Below are positions 16,464 to 25,536 of a DNA stretch of 49,859 bases, piece after piece. The translations under genes and the position numbers were made by a program. Numbering within the stretch: the first letter of the stretch is position 1; every line of letters begins with the position of its first letter. The notes beneath the pieces were generated by a model, which worked only from the letters and a program-made list of their open reading frames with translations, was not told the DNA's origin and searched no databases. This DNA is from Streptomyces diastatochromogenes (lineage in GTDB: Bacteria; Actinomycetota; Actinomycetes; Streptomycetales; Streptomycetaceae): contig JAPTYK010000006.1 of assembly GCA_026913215.1 (NCBI GenBank), forward strand, positions 1-49,859, in the 5' to 3' direction.

Positions 16464-16505
16464 GCGGAGGGGGAGTCACCCAAATTTGGGTGACTCCCCC
16501 TCCGC
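16464..16505. terminator. 42-bp perfect palindrome: terminator containing a parS-like core
   Basis: The two 21-base arms are exact reverse complements. The central 20 bp (16475-16494) are GTCACCCAAATTTGGGTGAC, identical to sites at 16771 and 27100. It lies between convergent genes (DUF4913-like and parB), so it can terminate both transcripts and may also be a centromere site. Confidence 0.85.
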
Positions 16506-16527
16506 GTTGCCCGGGTCTCTCGGCCGC

Positions 16528-17619
16528 TTACCGGTCCTTGAGGATCTCGTCGACCGCGTACGCGAGGGCCAGCGCCGTGGTGCTGATCTCCTTCAACGCC
16601 TCGGTCGGCGCGTCCTGCCACGCCCCCGACTCGACCCCGGTCAGCATCCCCTGCAGCAGGTCACGCGTCTGGACGGCCCGGTGCGGGGCCGTGTCGTCCA
16701 CGATCTCTGCGTCGACCACCTCGTCGCCGTCGGCGGCCGTCGTCTCGCTGGCCGGGGCTGCGTTCCCCGAGTCACCCAAATTTGGGTGACCTCCGGCCTC
16801 GGGTGCCCCCGGTTCCTGCGTGGCGACCCCGGCCTCCTCCGGAGCCGTCTCGACCGTGGCCGGGGCCGCTTCCTTCTTCCTGGACCGTGCCGCCTTCGGC
16901 TTCGGCTTCGGCTTCGCCTCGATCGCCAGCTGGAAGGTGTTCGAGGTCGTCAGCGCCGGCACTTCGGCGGCCCGCGCCAGCTCGACCAGGCCGTCAACCA
17001 CGGTGGCCGTCACCCGGTGGCCACGGTCGGCGGCCCACCCTCGCAGGGCCACGTACGCGCGGGCGGTCACGTCCTGGCCGTGCTGCTCAACCATGGGCAG
17101 CAGCTGCTGCACGTGGGAGTCGGGGATCACGCGCGGCCGGTCCTGCTGCTCGGTGATGGCCTTGAGCAGGGGCCACTGCTGAATGCGCCGGTTGACCTCC
17201 GACTCCGACTCCCCGAACCGGTCCTGGCAGTAGTCCGCCCACGTCCGCCCGCCCTGCCGGTGCAGGTTCCGGGCACGAACGGCGTGCGCGGCCTTCCACT
17301 TCATCCACTCGGCCCTGTTGCCGTGGGCGAACGCAGCCTCACAGTGCCCCAGCTCGTCGACCTCCTGGGGCGTCAGCTCGCCCACGGCCTCGACCTCGAC
17401 GGGCTCGGGGATCAGGTCCGGGGTGAACGGCTGGGGCCGGTACGGCTCCGGGTCGGCACTCGACGGCACAGGGTCGATCTCTCCGGCCGGGGCGGGGACG
17501 GCGGGCGCGGCCGTCTCCGCCGGCTCGGCTTCCGGAGTCCTCTCCGTCGCCTCGGCTTGCCGTCGGGCCTCGGCCGCAGCGCTGCGCTGTGCCCGGACCT
17601 CCTGCCGGGTGGGACTCAC
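16528..17619 (-). CDS. parB: ParB-like partition protein (atypical)
   Basis: 363 residues from the GTG at 17619 that overlaps the parA stop (GTGA). The N-terminal ~80 residues are basic, then Pro/Ala/Glu-rich, which could contact ParA. A central helical domain (~80-230) holds an HTH-like stretch (TWADYCQDRFGESESEVNRRIQQW, 127-150). A KPKPKP linker and an acidic C-terminal helical domain (~330-363), probably for dimerisation, follow. The canonical ParB/Srx domain with its GERR box is not visible, so this is a divergent centromere-binding protein, identified mainly by coupling to parA and by the palindromes around and inside it. Residues encoded by 16771-16790 (GHPNLGD) arise from a parS-like site within the gene. 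Confidence 0.75.
   Translation of the reverse strand: MSPTRQEVRAQRSAAAEARRQAEATERTPEAEPAETAAPAVPAPAGEIDPVPSSADPEPYRPQPFTPDLIPEPVEVEAVGELTPQEVDELGHCEAAFAHGNRAEWMKWKAAHAVRARNLHRQGGRTWADYCQDRFGESESEVNRRIQQWPLLKAITEQQDRPRVIPDSHVQQLLPMVEQHGQDVTARAYVALRGWAADRGHRVTATVVDGLVELARAAEVPALTTSNTFQLAIEAKPKPKPKAARSRKKEAAPATVETAPEEAGVATQEPGAPEAGGHPNLGDSGNAAPASETTAADGDEVVDAEIVDDTAPHRAVQTRDLLQGMLTGVESGAWQDAPTEALKEISTTALALAYAVDEILKDR
16771..16790. promoter_or_regulatory. parS: parS-like palindrome inside parB
   Basis: GTCACCCAAATTTGGGTGAC, a perfect 20-bp palindrome, lies within the parB coding sequence. It is identical to the cores at 16475-16494 and 27100-27119. Its position fits a ParB-binding partition or autoregulatory site. 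Confidence 0.75.
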
Positions 17620-18287
17620 CGGCTGACCTCCTGGTCGCCGACGGGCAGCAGCCCTCGCTTCTTCATCTCCGTCACCAGCGCACCGAACGCTGTCTTGGCG
17701 GCGCCCTCCACCGGGCCTCCCATGGAGTCGCCGAAGCGCTCGCTGCGCGGGATGACCGTGGTGAACACGTTGTATCCCTCCTTGGCCATCTCCTCCCGGT
17801 AGTAGCCGGTCGACGACGCGTTCGCCACGGTGCGGTTGAGCAGCACCCACGTCTCAGGCTTCCTGCCAGTGGCCCTCAGCGGCGCACTGCTGGTCAGGAT
17901 GTCCTTGAACGGCTTGGCGGTCGTCGGCTCGACGATCCGTTCCCAGTCGGCCGCGGTCGGCGACATGTGCAGGATCACCAGGTCGGCAACGCGGAGGATG
18001 GAGTCCGCGATGAAGATGTGGTTCTCGGTGTGGCCGCAGTCCACCATCGCGAGGGTCTTCCCCGCCGGCGGCACCACCTCCTGGTGGAACTGGGCGGACG
18101 CCTGCAGGTGCACGGGAAAGGGGAAGTTCCCCTTCTCTGGCTGGCTCCAGGTGTGGAACTGCTTGCTGTGGTCGGCGTCGTACCCGACGACCTCGTAGCC
18201 TTCCTCGTCCTCCAGCAGGGCGTGCGACAGCCACCCGGTGTCGGTGGTCTTGCCCGTCGTGCGGGGCGACATGTTCGCGATGAGCAT
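17616..18287 (-). CDS. parA: ParA-family partition ATPase
   Basis: 223 residues, ATG at 18287. The P-loop is MSPRTTGKTTDTGWL (6-20). GKTT is intact, but the signature lysine of deviant Walker A motifs is replaced by Arg in PRTTGKT. A Walker-B-like LAMVDCG follows (~79-85), then ADLVILHMSPTAAD, typical of ParA/MinD ATPases. It is shorter than chromosomal ParA, as in type Ib plasmid systems without an N-terminal HTH. It forms an operon with parB and would segregate plasmid copies by ATP-dependent DNA binding. Regulation is probably by ParB, because no HTH is present here. Confidence 0.85.
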   Translation of the reverse strand: MLIANMSPRTTGKTTDTGWLSHALLEDEEGYEVVGYDADHSKQFHTWSQPEKGNFPFPVHLQASAQFHQEVVPPAGKTLAMVDCGHTENHIFIADSILRVADLVILHMSPTAADWERIVEPTTAKPFKDILTSSAPLRATGRKPETWVLLNRTVANASSTGYYREEMAKEGYNVFTTVIPRSERFGDSMGGPVEGAAKTAFGALVTEMKKRGLLPVGDQEVSR

Positions 18288-18369
18288 GTCGGGAGCCTAT
18301 GGGCACAGCCGAGATCAACACATCACGGACGCCAGCTTCCGCCCCCGTACCGCCCGCTTGATACGCGAA

Positions 18370-18393
18370 AGCCCGCCCCGGGCGGGGCGGGCT
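18370..18393. terminator. GC-rich hairpin terminator
   Basis: AGCCCGCCCC, loop GGGC, GGGGCGGGCT form a 10-bp stem 24 bp past the stop of the leftward gene at 18417 and upstream of parA. Confidence 0.7.
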
Positions 18394-18416
18394 CGTCGTC
18401 CGTCTGCGCGGTCAGG

Positions 18417-18844
18417 TCAGGTCTCCCACATAGCCCAGGGCTGGTCCTGCGTGGCGCCGCGCAGCCACATCGCCGCGTGCTGCACGCCGTTGGCGTACCG
18501 GCGGCGGGGGCCTCGCATCGCGGTCTCGGCGGCGTCGTCCTCGGCCCGCAGCTGCTGGGCGTCGGGGATGCCGGGGGCCCGGTCCGTGATCGGGCTCCGG
18601 CCTCGACCGGCGGCCCACAGGTAGGTCGTGCGTACGCCCTCGTGGAACTCCTCCAGCTGGTAGCCCGTGCGCACGGCGTGCTCGATGTTGTCGAGCAGCG
18701 CGGTGACCTCGGCCAGCGTGCGGCGGCCGACCACCGGCTCGGCCGGCGGCGCGGTCGGCGGCGGCGGGCGGCCTGCTGCGCCGCGGTTCCTCCGGCCGGC
18801 GGCATGGTGCCCGGCCTGTTCCACATCGTCGGGTAGTCAGCCAT
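18417..18844 (-). CDS. hypothetical protein downstream of the relaxase gene (frameshifted)
   Basis: The likely start is the ATG at 18844 (MADYPTMWNRPGTMPPAGGTAAQQAA). Near 18775-18785 the frame must shift by one base in a C-rich Pro/Ala stretch to join the natural-looking C-terminal part (VVGRRTLAEVTALLDNIEHA onward, ending AMWET at 18417). The C-terminal ~105 residues form a helical domain that I do not recognise. A start at 18824 in the second frame is possible but gives an arginine-rich beginning. Same direction as the relaxase, separated from it by a strong hairpin. Confidence 0.6.
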
Positions 18845-18888
18845 ACAGGCACGGTAGCGGGCCGTGCAGACAGAGGGCAGGCAAGTAG

Positions 18889-18919
18889 GAAGGGCCAGCG
18901 GCTGCTCCGCTGGCCCTTC
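18889..18919. terminator. 13-bp stem terminator after the relaxase gene
   Basis: GAAGGGCCAGCGG, loop CTGCT, CCGCTGGCCCTTC, directly after the relaxase stop at 18922. Confidence 0.85.
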
Positions 18920-18921
18920 GG

Positions 18922-21900
18922 CTACATGTCGACGTCGAAGTCGAGGTCGATCTCTGGCGCGGGCGGCGCCGGGGGCTCCGGTGCCGGGACCGCGACGGGC
19001 TCCGGCTCGGGGGCCGCGGGCTCCGGGTGGCGTCGCGCTCGGCCCGTGCCAGCTCCTGGCCCAGCCGCTCGTACTCCGCGGCGTACCCGCCGAAGCCGGT
19101 GTCGCGGCGCTCGCGCTCCAGCTCCTCGGCCTGCGGCTGCTGCCGCTCGGTCTCCTTCTGCCGCTCGGCTTCCTGCTCCCGCTCCTGGGCGCGCTGCTGC
19201 AGGATCTCCTGCGCGAGGCGGGCCTGCTCCATCGCCTCCATCAGCTGCTCCTCGACGGACTTCGTCGGCGCGGCCGGGGCGGCGGGCGCCTCGGGGGCCT
19301 CGGGCTCCTCGATCTCGGGCTCCGGAGCACGGCGCTCCAACTCGGTCCGCGCGAGGGCAGCTTCGTCCCGCACGGTCTGGGTCTCCTCGACCCACGCCTC
19401 GCGGACCTGCTGGACCTCCTGGAGCTTCACCGCGCGGTCGCCCATCGTCTCGGCGATGTCCCGGCTGGTCTGGGCACGGTCGAGGGTCTCCTTGACCAGG
19501 TCGCTCGGGTCGACCTCGGCCTGCAGCGTGGGCACCTGCTGCAGCGCCATCGTCTGGGCGAGGGCCTCCTGGTGCTCGTTGTAGCCGGTTGCGATCTGCG
19601 CCTCGTACATGGCCTTGGTGACGCGCTCCTCGTGCTCGGCGGCCTCCTTCTCCGCCTGCTCCTGGGCGCGCAGTTCCATCTGCACGGCCTGGTCCTTGAA
19701 GTCACGCGCCGCGGTGAACGCCTTCTGCATGTCGTCGGCGACGTACGGCGGCGCCCACTCCTCCTCGCGCTCGGCACGCTCGATCATCTGCCGCAGCGTC
19801 TCGTCGGACGCGCGGGCGATGTCCGCCTCCTTCTCGTCGACTCCCAGGGCGCGGCGCGCGCGCTCCCAGTCGGCGCGGGCCTCGACCGCACCCTGCGGCG
19901 GGGCCTGCCCGATGGCGTTGGTCTCGTGGTCGTAGCCGTGGGCCTCGCGGTAGCGCTCGACCCGGCCGGCGCGGCGCTCCCAGTCGGCGCGCTCCGTCGG
20001 GTCCTCGGGCACCGGGCCCAGCCGGTCGACGGCCCATGCGGGCTGCTCCTCGGCGACGCGCTGGCCCAGCCGCTCGGTGCGCTCGTCCATCTCGACCGCC
20101 CACTCCTGCAGGAAGCGGCCCAGGTCGCCGTCGAGCTGCGGGTGCGCGCGGTGTAGGAGTCCATCGCCTCCCAGCGGGCCTCGCGCTCCTCGGCCTGGCG
20201 CCGGGCGACCTCCTGGTCCTGCCCGGCGTGCAGCACCTCGACGTGCTGGAAGGCGTCGGTCTGCCGCATCAGGTCCTCGAAGTGCGGGTGAGCCTCGGGC
20301 TCGGGCTCGGTCGGCTCGGCGTCGACCAGCTGCTCGACGTCGGCGTCCGCCATCTCCTCGGCGGCCCGCAGCGCGGCGGCCAGCTCCGCCTCCTGGCGCT
20401 CGACGGCCTCCGCGTCGGTGCCGGCCTGCAGCGTCTCCACGCCCGCCTGGGTGGCCAGGGTCTGCCGCAGCAGCTCGGCGTGCGGGTCGCTCTGCTGCGC
20501 GGCCTCGGCCAGACGCTGCAGCTCCTCCGGGTCGACCGGCGCCTGCCCGGCCTCGACCGCGGCCTCGACCTTGCGCTCCTGCTCGGCGAGGGCGGCGCGC
20601 TGCTCGGCCTCCTCGACGCGGACCTGGTCGCGCTCGACCAGGTTGTACGCCTTGTTCAGCCGGTCGTGCAGCACCTTGGCGACGTCCTCGGCGGTCTCCA
20701 GCTCACGGGAGCGGGCGGTGCGCACCAGCAGGTCCTCGGCGTCGAAGCCCTGCTCCTCGACGTGCCGGGCCAGCCGCATCAGGGAGCCGAACGCCTCACT
20801 GCTCGCGCACCGCTCGTAGTCCTCGGTGCCGATCGCCTGCAGCAGCGCGGTGGCGAAGCGCTTCTCGGCCTGCTGCTCCTTCACGCCCGACCACACCGGC
20901 TCCAGCACGGCGAGGTGCTCGCGGCGCTCCAGCTCGGCCTCGATCGTCTTCGTCGCGGTCAGCTCCAGCCCGCTGCGCTGCAGCGTGGCGTCCAGCACGG
21001 CGAGGTGGTGGGGGATCTCCTCCGCCTTGAGCCCGTCGCCGTCCCGGTGGGTGATGACGTACCCGATGTTCTCGGCCTCGCCGCGGGTGAGCATGACGTA
21101 CAGCGCCTCGCGGTTGGTCGAGTTGGGATCGACCAGGGAGTGGCAGACCCCGACCGTGCGGCCCTGCGCGCCGTGGACGGTCGCGGCGTAGGCCAGTTCG
21201 ACGTGCTCCGTCACGTAGGCGGCCGGCAGGTGCATCCGGGAGCCGTCCTCCAGCTTCACCATCAGCGCCCCGTTGTCGCTGATCCCGACGACCTCGGCCA
21301 CGGTGCGGTTCACCGCGAACCTGCCGTTCTCGGCCGTGATCTTCCGGTTGTTGCGGCGCAGCTGGATCAGGTCGCCGACACCGGCCTTGGTCTCGATGCC
21401 GTGCTCCTCGCGGCCGGTACGCAGCACCACGCCGTGCTCGGAGACCTTGCCCGCGCGCACCAGGTCGGCGCGCACCCGGGCGGACAGCTCGGCCACCTGC
21501 GCGTTGTCCTGGGCGATGAGCAGCGGGTTCTTGCCGTCGAGGTGGTCGGTCAGCCATGCCTGGTAGGCGCGCTCGGTCATCTCCTCGGCCGACCCGCCGC
21601 GCCAACGTCCGTGCAGCTCGTACGCGGTGAGCGCCTCGCTGTCGCCCTCGCGCAGCTGGAGGGAGGCGTCGGCCTCCCACTGCCGGGTCTTCTTCTCGCC
21701 GGTGACCGGGTCGGTGTCGCGGAAGCGCCTGACCTCGTCCAGGACGTGCACGCCGGGGGCGTCCTCGACCCACTGGGCGAAGATGCCGCCCGCGCCGACG
21801 GCCGTGAGCTGGTGGTGGTCACCGGCCGGGACGCACTTCGCGCCGGCGGCCTCGATGAGGGCCCGGACCTGGTCCATGTCGCTGTTGTCGGTCATGCCGG

Positions 21901-23950
21901 CCTCGTCGACGATGACCAGGGCGCCGGCCGGGATGCGGTACTTCTCGGCATCCGCGATCGGGCGGCCCTCGGCGATCGACCGGTTGGCGATCAGCATCAT
22001 CTCGATGTTGGCGACGTTCTCCACGCCCTCGTCGCGCAGCACCTCGGCGGCGCGCTGACCGCTGGCCAGACCGATGACCTTGCGGCCCTCGTAGGACTCC
22101 CACACCTCGGTCAGCGCGGCGAGCGTGTAGCTCTTGCCCGCTCCGGCCGGGCCGACCAGCAGGTCGACCTTGCGGCCGGAGGTGGCGGCGGCCCGGACGA
22201 AGTCGGCCTGGCGGCCCTTGAGCCCGCGGCGCTGGATGACTTCCTCGACCAGCTCGCTGGGCACGGTCGGTGCCCCGCGCTTGCCCGCGAACTCGGCCAG
22301 CCGACCCTCGGTGCGGATGGCCTCCTCGGTGGCGTACCGGTCGAAGGTGTCGGGGTTGGGCTCGTACTTGAAGGTGCCGTCGGTGCGCTGCAGCTCGGCG
22401 GGGATCTCGACCAGGGCGGGCGCCTTGGTGAGCACCACGCCGTTGTCAGCGGTCGGGGAGAGCGCGTCGTCGGCCAGCTGGTTGAGCAGGTCGCGGACCT
22501 GCTGGCGCTCCAGCCCGCCCAGCGTGTCGGGGAGCTGTCGGTTCAGCTCGACCAGCAGGTCAGGGCGCGTCCAGGTGGGCTTCGCCTCCTGCACCGCAGC
22601 GATGGCGCGGCGCTGGATGACCTGGGGGTCGAACTCCTTGGCGGGGCGGTGCAGGTCGTGGATGGCGGACTCTTCGGCGATCCGCTCGGGCACGTCGGCC
22701 AGCGACTCGCGGAAGCGGGCCTGGCTCGACGCCTCCCAGCGCTGGAGCAGCGTTTCCCTGGTCACGGCGTCGTGCTTCTTGGCCGCGCGCTGCCGGAGGC
22801 TGACGTCCTCGCTGATCCGGGCCAGCGTGTAGGCGGACGGGGCGGCGCCGTACTTCTCCTCGAACGCCTTGGCGATCTCGGCGACCTCGGCAGTGATGGC
22901 GGTGCGCCGGCTGCTGAAGCTGTCCCGCAGGTCCTGGTCCACGCCGACGATCTCGCGGGCCTTGCCGTCCGGGCGCATCTGCACCCGCCAGCCCAGAACC
23001 CGCTCCAGCTCCTGCTCGGCGACGCGCTCGGCGAGGTGCCCGGCGGCCTGCTTGTGCCGGAACAGACCCGTGCCGTCCAGCGCCCGCCACACCTCGCGCT
23101 CGCGGCCGGTGACCGGGTCGACGTCCACGCAGCGGACCTTGTTGAGCACGGCGGCGTGGACGTGCAGCTGCGGGTCGTCCTGCCTGCTCGTGTGCTGGGC
23201 GAACGCGGCCACGATGAACTTGTCGGCCTTGACGTACTCGCCGCTGGTGCGGCCGTCCTTGCTCTTTCCGTGGTGGCCCTTGCGGGTGTACCCGGCCTCG
23301 TCCTGCATGTGCTCCAGACCGGCCTGCACGCCCGCCTTCCAGCAGTCCCACAGCTGGTCGGCCTTGCGGCTGAACTCCTGCGCGGTCTCCAGGTCGCCGG
23401 CCTCGCGCGCCTCAGCGGCCTTGACCTGCAGCGCGGCGTGCGCCACCGACCAGCTCTTCGGGGCCGAGAACGTGAGGTCGTAGTACAGCTTCGCGCTGGG
23501 GGCTTCCTTGCGGGTGCTGATCTCGATGGCCTTGACCTGCTCGGGGCTCAGTACCCCGCCCGGGGTACGGGCTTCGGCCGCGGCGAGGTTCTTCTCCAGG
23601 CGCTTCTCGTACGCCTTCTCGTAGTTGCGCGGCGCGTCACCGAGACGGCACTCCTTGCGGATCTCCTTCTCCGCCTTGGCGTACTCCTCGCTGCCCTCGG
23701 GGTGCGGGATCGACGCCAGCCGGGCGTACATCTCGTCCCGCTTCCGGGGGTCGATGAAGTCGCTGTACAGGTCCTCGAAGACGTCGTTGGCGACCTCACC
23801 CGACAGTCCCAGGTCCGCGATGCCGTCGCCGGTCCAGAAACCGGGCGGCTCCCCCTGCAGCTCGATCGAGCGCAGGTAGTAATGCTCGGCACCGGCACCG
23901 ACCGTCTTGGTCAGGTAGCCGGGATCTGAGCCTGCACTGATCGACAACAT
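18922..23950 (-). CDS. MobF-family conjugative relaxase-helicase (TrwC/TraA type), two frameshifts
   Basis: Start ATG at 23950; the intact product would be about 1,675 residues. Residues ~1-330 are the TrwC relaxase domain: an early HYYL tyrosine pair and the metal-binding PQLHVHAAVLN motif (~258-268). Residues ~570-1000 are a RecD/TraI-type helicase: GPAGAGKS (~598), IVDEAGM (~680), GDHHQLTAVGAGG and VHGAQGRTVG. A long Glu/Gln-rich coiled coil follows. The frame breaks near 20144-20150 (GCGCGC, probably a lost C) and near 19024-19029 (CCC for CCCC). With these repaired it ends in APPAPEIDLDFDVDM. The enzyme nicks oriT, stays bound to the 5' end and unwinds the transferred strand. The acidic tail resembles those of the coupling ATPase and small operon proteins. 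A truly broken gene would make the plasmid non-transferable; an assembly error is more likely. Confidence 0.9.
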
Positions 23951-24851
23951 CGAGACTCAGAGTAGGCGATTTTCAAGATCAACGACAGCCATCGGATCGT
24001 GATGCATAGGTGTGGGGCTTGTTGTAGTAAGCAGGGGTATTACGGTCTGTAGGTGGTCCGGATGATCAAGGAGAGAGGTGGGGTCCTGTGCCCGGGGGTT
24101 GTAGAGGGTCGGAATGGGAGGTTCCGGCGGCGGTAGAGGGGCCGTCCTGCGGCCTTCCGGGGCCGTCTTCGGCCTGTATCGGGGGGCCTCGGCCGTCGCG
24201 GTGACGCGCGCGGTTTGTAGCGAAATGTTCCGGTCGGCGGGCACGGCCCGCACTGGTCACCGGCGCTCGCGCTGGGGGAGCGCCCGCCGGGCCTGGCGTC
24301 GCGCCAAACTGGGGCGGCACTGGCCACGCCCCGGAGCCGTGCGCTACGGTCGGCGGCAGACGACTTCGACCCCGCCGGGCTCTCCGGCGGGGTCGACTGT
24401 TACCGGGTGCCGGGGATCGGCGGCGGCTGCGCCCCACTCCGGCCGGCGCGCTCGCCGGACCGGCCGCGCCGCGCGCCGGTCGACACTGCGTAACCGAACC
24501 GGTGGGGCCGTGCCCCACTCCGGCCGTCCTCCGCGCGCACGGAGCGCGGCCGCCGGGCTCCGCTGGGGCACCTCGGGCGGGTGTTGCCCCACCCGCCGGG
24601 GAACGGCGTGGGGCACGGAGTGGGGACGCGGCGGCCGGGGAAGCGGCCGGTTCCCCCAGGGGTGGTGGGGACGGGGTCCGGCCCGGCGGTCCCCGTGTGA
24701 GGGGTGCGGAGCGGGGACCGTTCCCCGCCCACGGGCGCCGCGGCGGGGACGTCGGGGTGGGGATTCCCCGGGCGCCCGCGCCTTCCCATGCGTCGCGCGG
24801 AATCTTCCCCGGGGACGGTGGCCGGGGAAGATTCCCTGCTGGGGAACGCCG
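23951..24851. other. 900-bp region without genes upstream of the relaxase; candidate oriT side
   Basis: No reading frame here looks like protein. The first ~110 bases (23951-24060) are unusually AT-rich for this plasmid and contain small inverted repeats (GTAGTA...TATTAC at 24024-24044) and GGGGCTTGTTGTAG (24014-24027), a degenerate copy of the 27-bp repeat core. MobF oriT sites normally lie next to the relaxase gene, so this is the best candidate. From 24360 on it becomes GC-rich with repeats of GCCCCACTCCGGCCG (24431-24445, 24512-24526, inverted CGGAGTGGGG at 24617) and dense GGGG runs. Confidence 0.45.
24366..24396. other. 13-bp stem-loop in the relaxase upstream region
   Basis: TCGACCCCGCCGG, loop GCTCT, CCGGCGGGGTCGA. 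Either a terminator for transcription entering the region or a structural element of a transfer origin. Confidence 0.6.
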
Positions 24852-24883
24852 ACCGGCCCCGGACCGACAGGTCCGGGGCCGGT
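24852..24883. terminator. 14-bp stem terminator after the HNH gene
   Basis: ACCGGCCCCGGACC, loop GACA, GGTCCGGGGCCGGT, 15 bp beyond the stop of the leftward HNH gene at 24899. Confidence 0.85.
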
Positions 24884-24898
24884 GCCGGTCGGGGCGTC

Positions 24899-25390
24899 CT
24901 AGAAGAGCGCGTCCTGGTGCGCCCCGGAGGTTGCCGGCGGCCAGCGCGGCGGCGATGGCCGCGTCCAGCTCCTCGGGCCGGGCGGCGGCGATGGCGGCCT
25001 GGACCGCCCGCGCCCGCCCGCCGCGCCGCGCACGTCGGCCAGCGCGTGGCCCGCCAACCTGCGACGACTCGCGGCGTCCCTGTTGTTGTCGCCCCTCGTA
25101 CCGGCCAGCCAGTGCGCCGGGTTCTGGCACGGCGGCTCGTCGCAGGTGTGCCTGACCACCAGCCCGGCGGGCAGGGAGTCGGGCCCGTGGGCGAGGCGGT
25201 AGCCGAACAGGTGGGCGGGGACGGTGCCGCGCCGAGTGCGGCCCGGGAGGGACACCGCGCGGAACGTGCCGTGCGCGGTGTCGGTCAGCCCGCCGGTCCA
25301 CCACCAGCACTCGTCCGGGCCGCGCCGCAGGACGTGGGAGCGGTACCGGGCGACGGTTTCCCCATCGGCAAGCAGGGTCGCCCAGGGCAC
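24899..25390 (-). CDS. HNH endonuclease-like protein (frameshifted 3' part)
   Basis: Probable GTG start at 25390 next to a GGGGAAGGA stretch. The core reads DECWWWTGG, then AHLFGYRLAHG, then VVRHTCDEPPCQNPAHWLAGTRGDNNRDA. This is the HNH arrangement of phage and plasmid homing-type nucleases, with the H-x-C...C-x-NP-x-H zinc/catalytic cluster. The C-terminal ~45 residues (AVQAAIAAARPEELDAAIAAALAAGNL) are reached only after a one-base shift near 25010, and a further shift near 24920 restores the end ALF at 24899. The protein probably nicks or cuts DNA as a free-standing HNH enzyme. Confidence 0.75.
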   Translation of the reverse strand: MPWATLLADGETVARYRSHVLRRGPDECWWWTGGLTDTAHGTFRAVSLPGRTRRGTVPAHLFGYRLAHGPDSLPAGLVVRHTCDEPPCQNPAHWLAGTRGDNNRDAASRRRLAGHALADVRGAAGGRGRSRPPSPPPGPRSWTRPSPPRWPPATSGAHQDALF

Positions 25391-25536
25391 TCCTTCCCCA
25401 GTCGCGGTGGGGTCCGCGGCTGCCTCCCGTTCCCCACGGCCGGGGACCGGGAGGCGGGGACCGGCGCCCCGTTCCCCACCCGGCGGGCGGGGAAGGGCAC
25501 CGCCGGAACCGGGGCGCGGTTCCCCGCCCGCCCGCA

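Noticed and set aside
20036..23929. 1,297-codon plus-strand frame opposite the relaxase
   Set aside because: Antisense shadow of the relaxase-helicase, which has all expected motifs on the minus strand.
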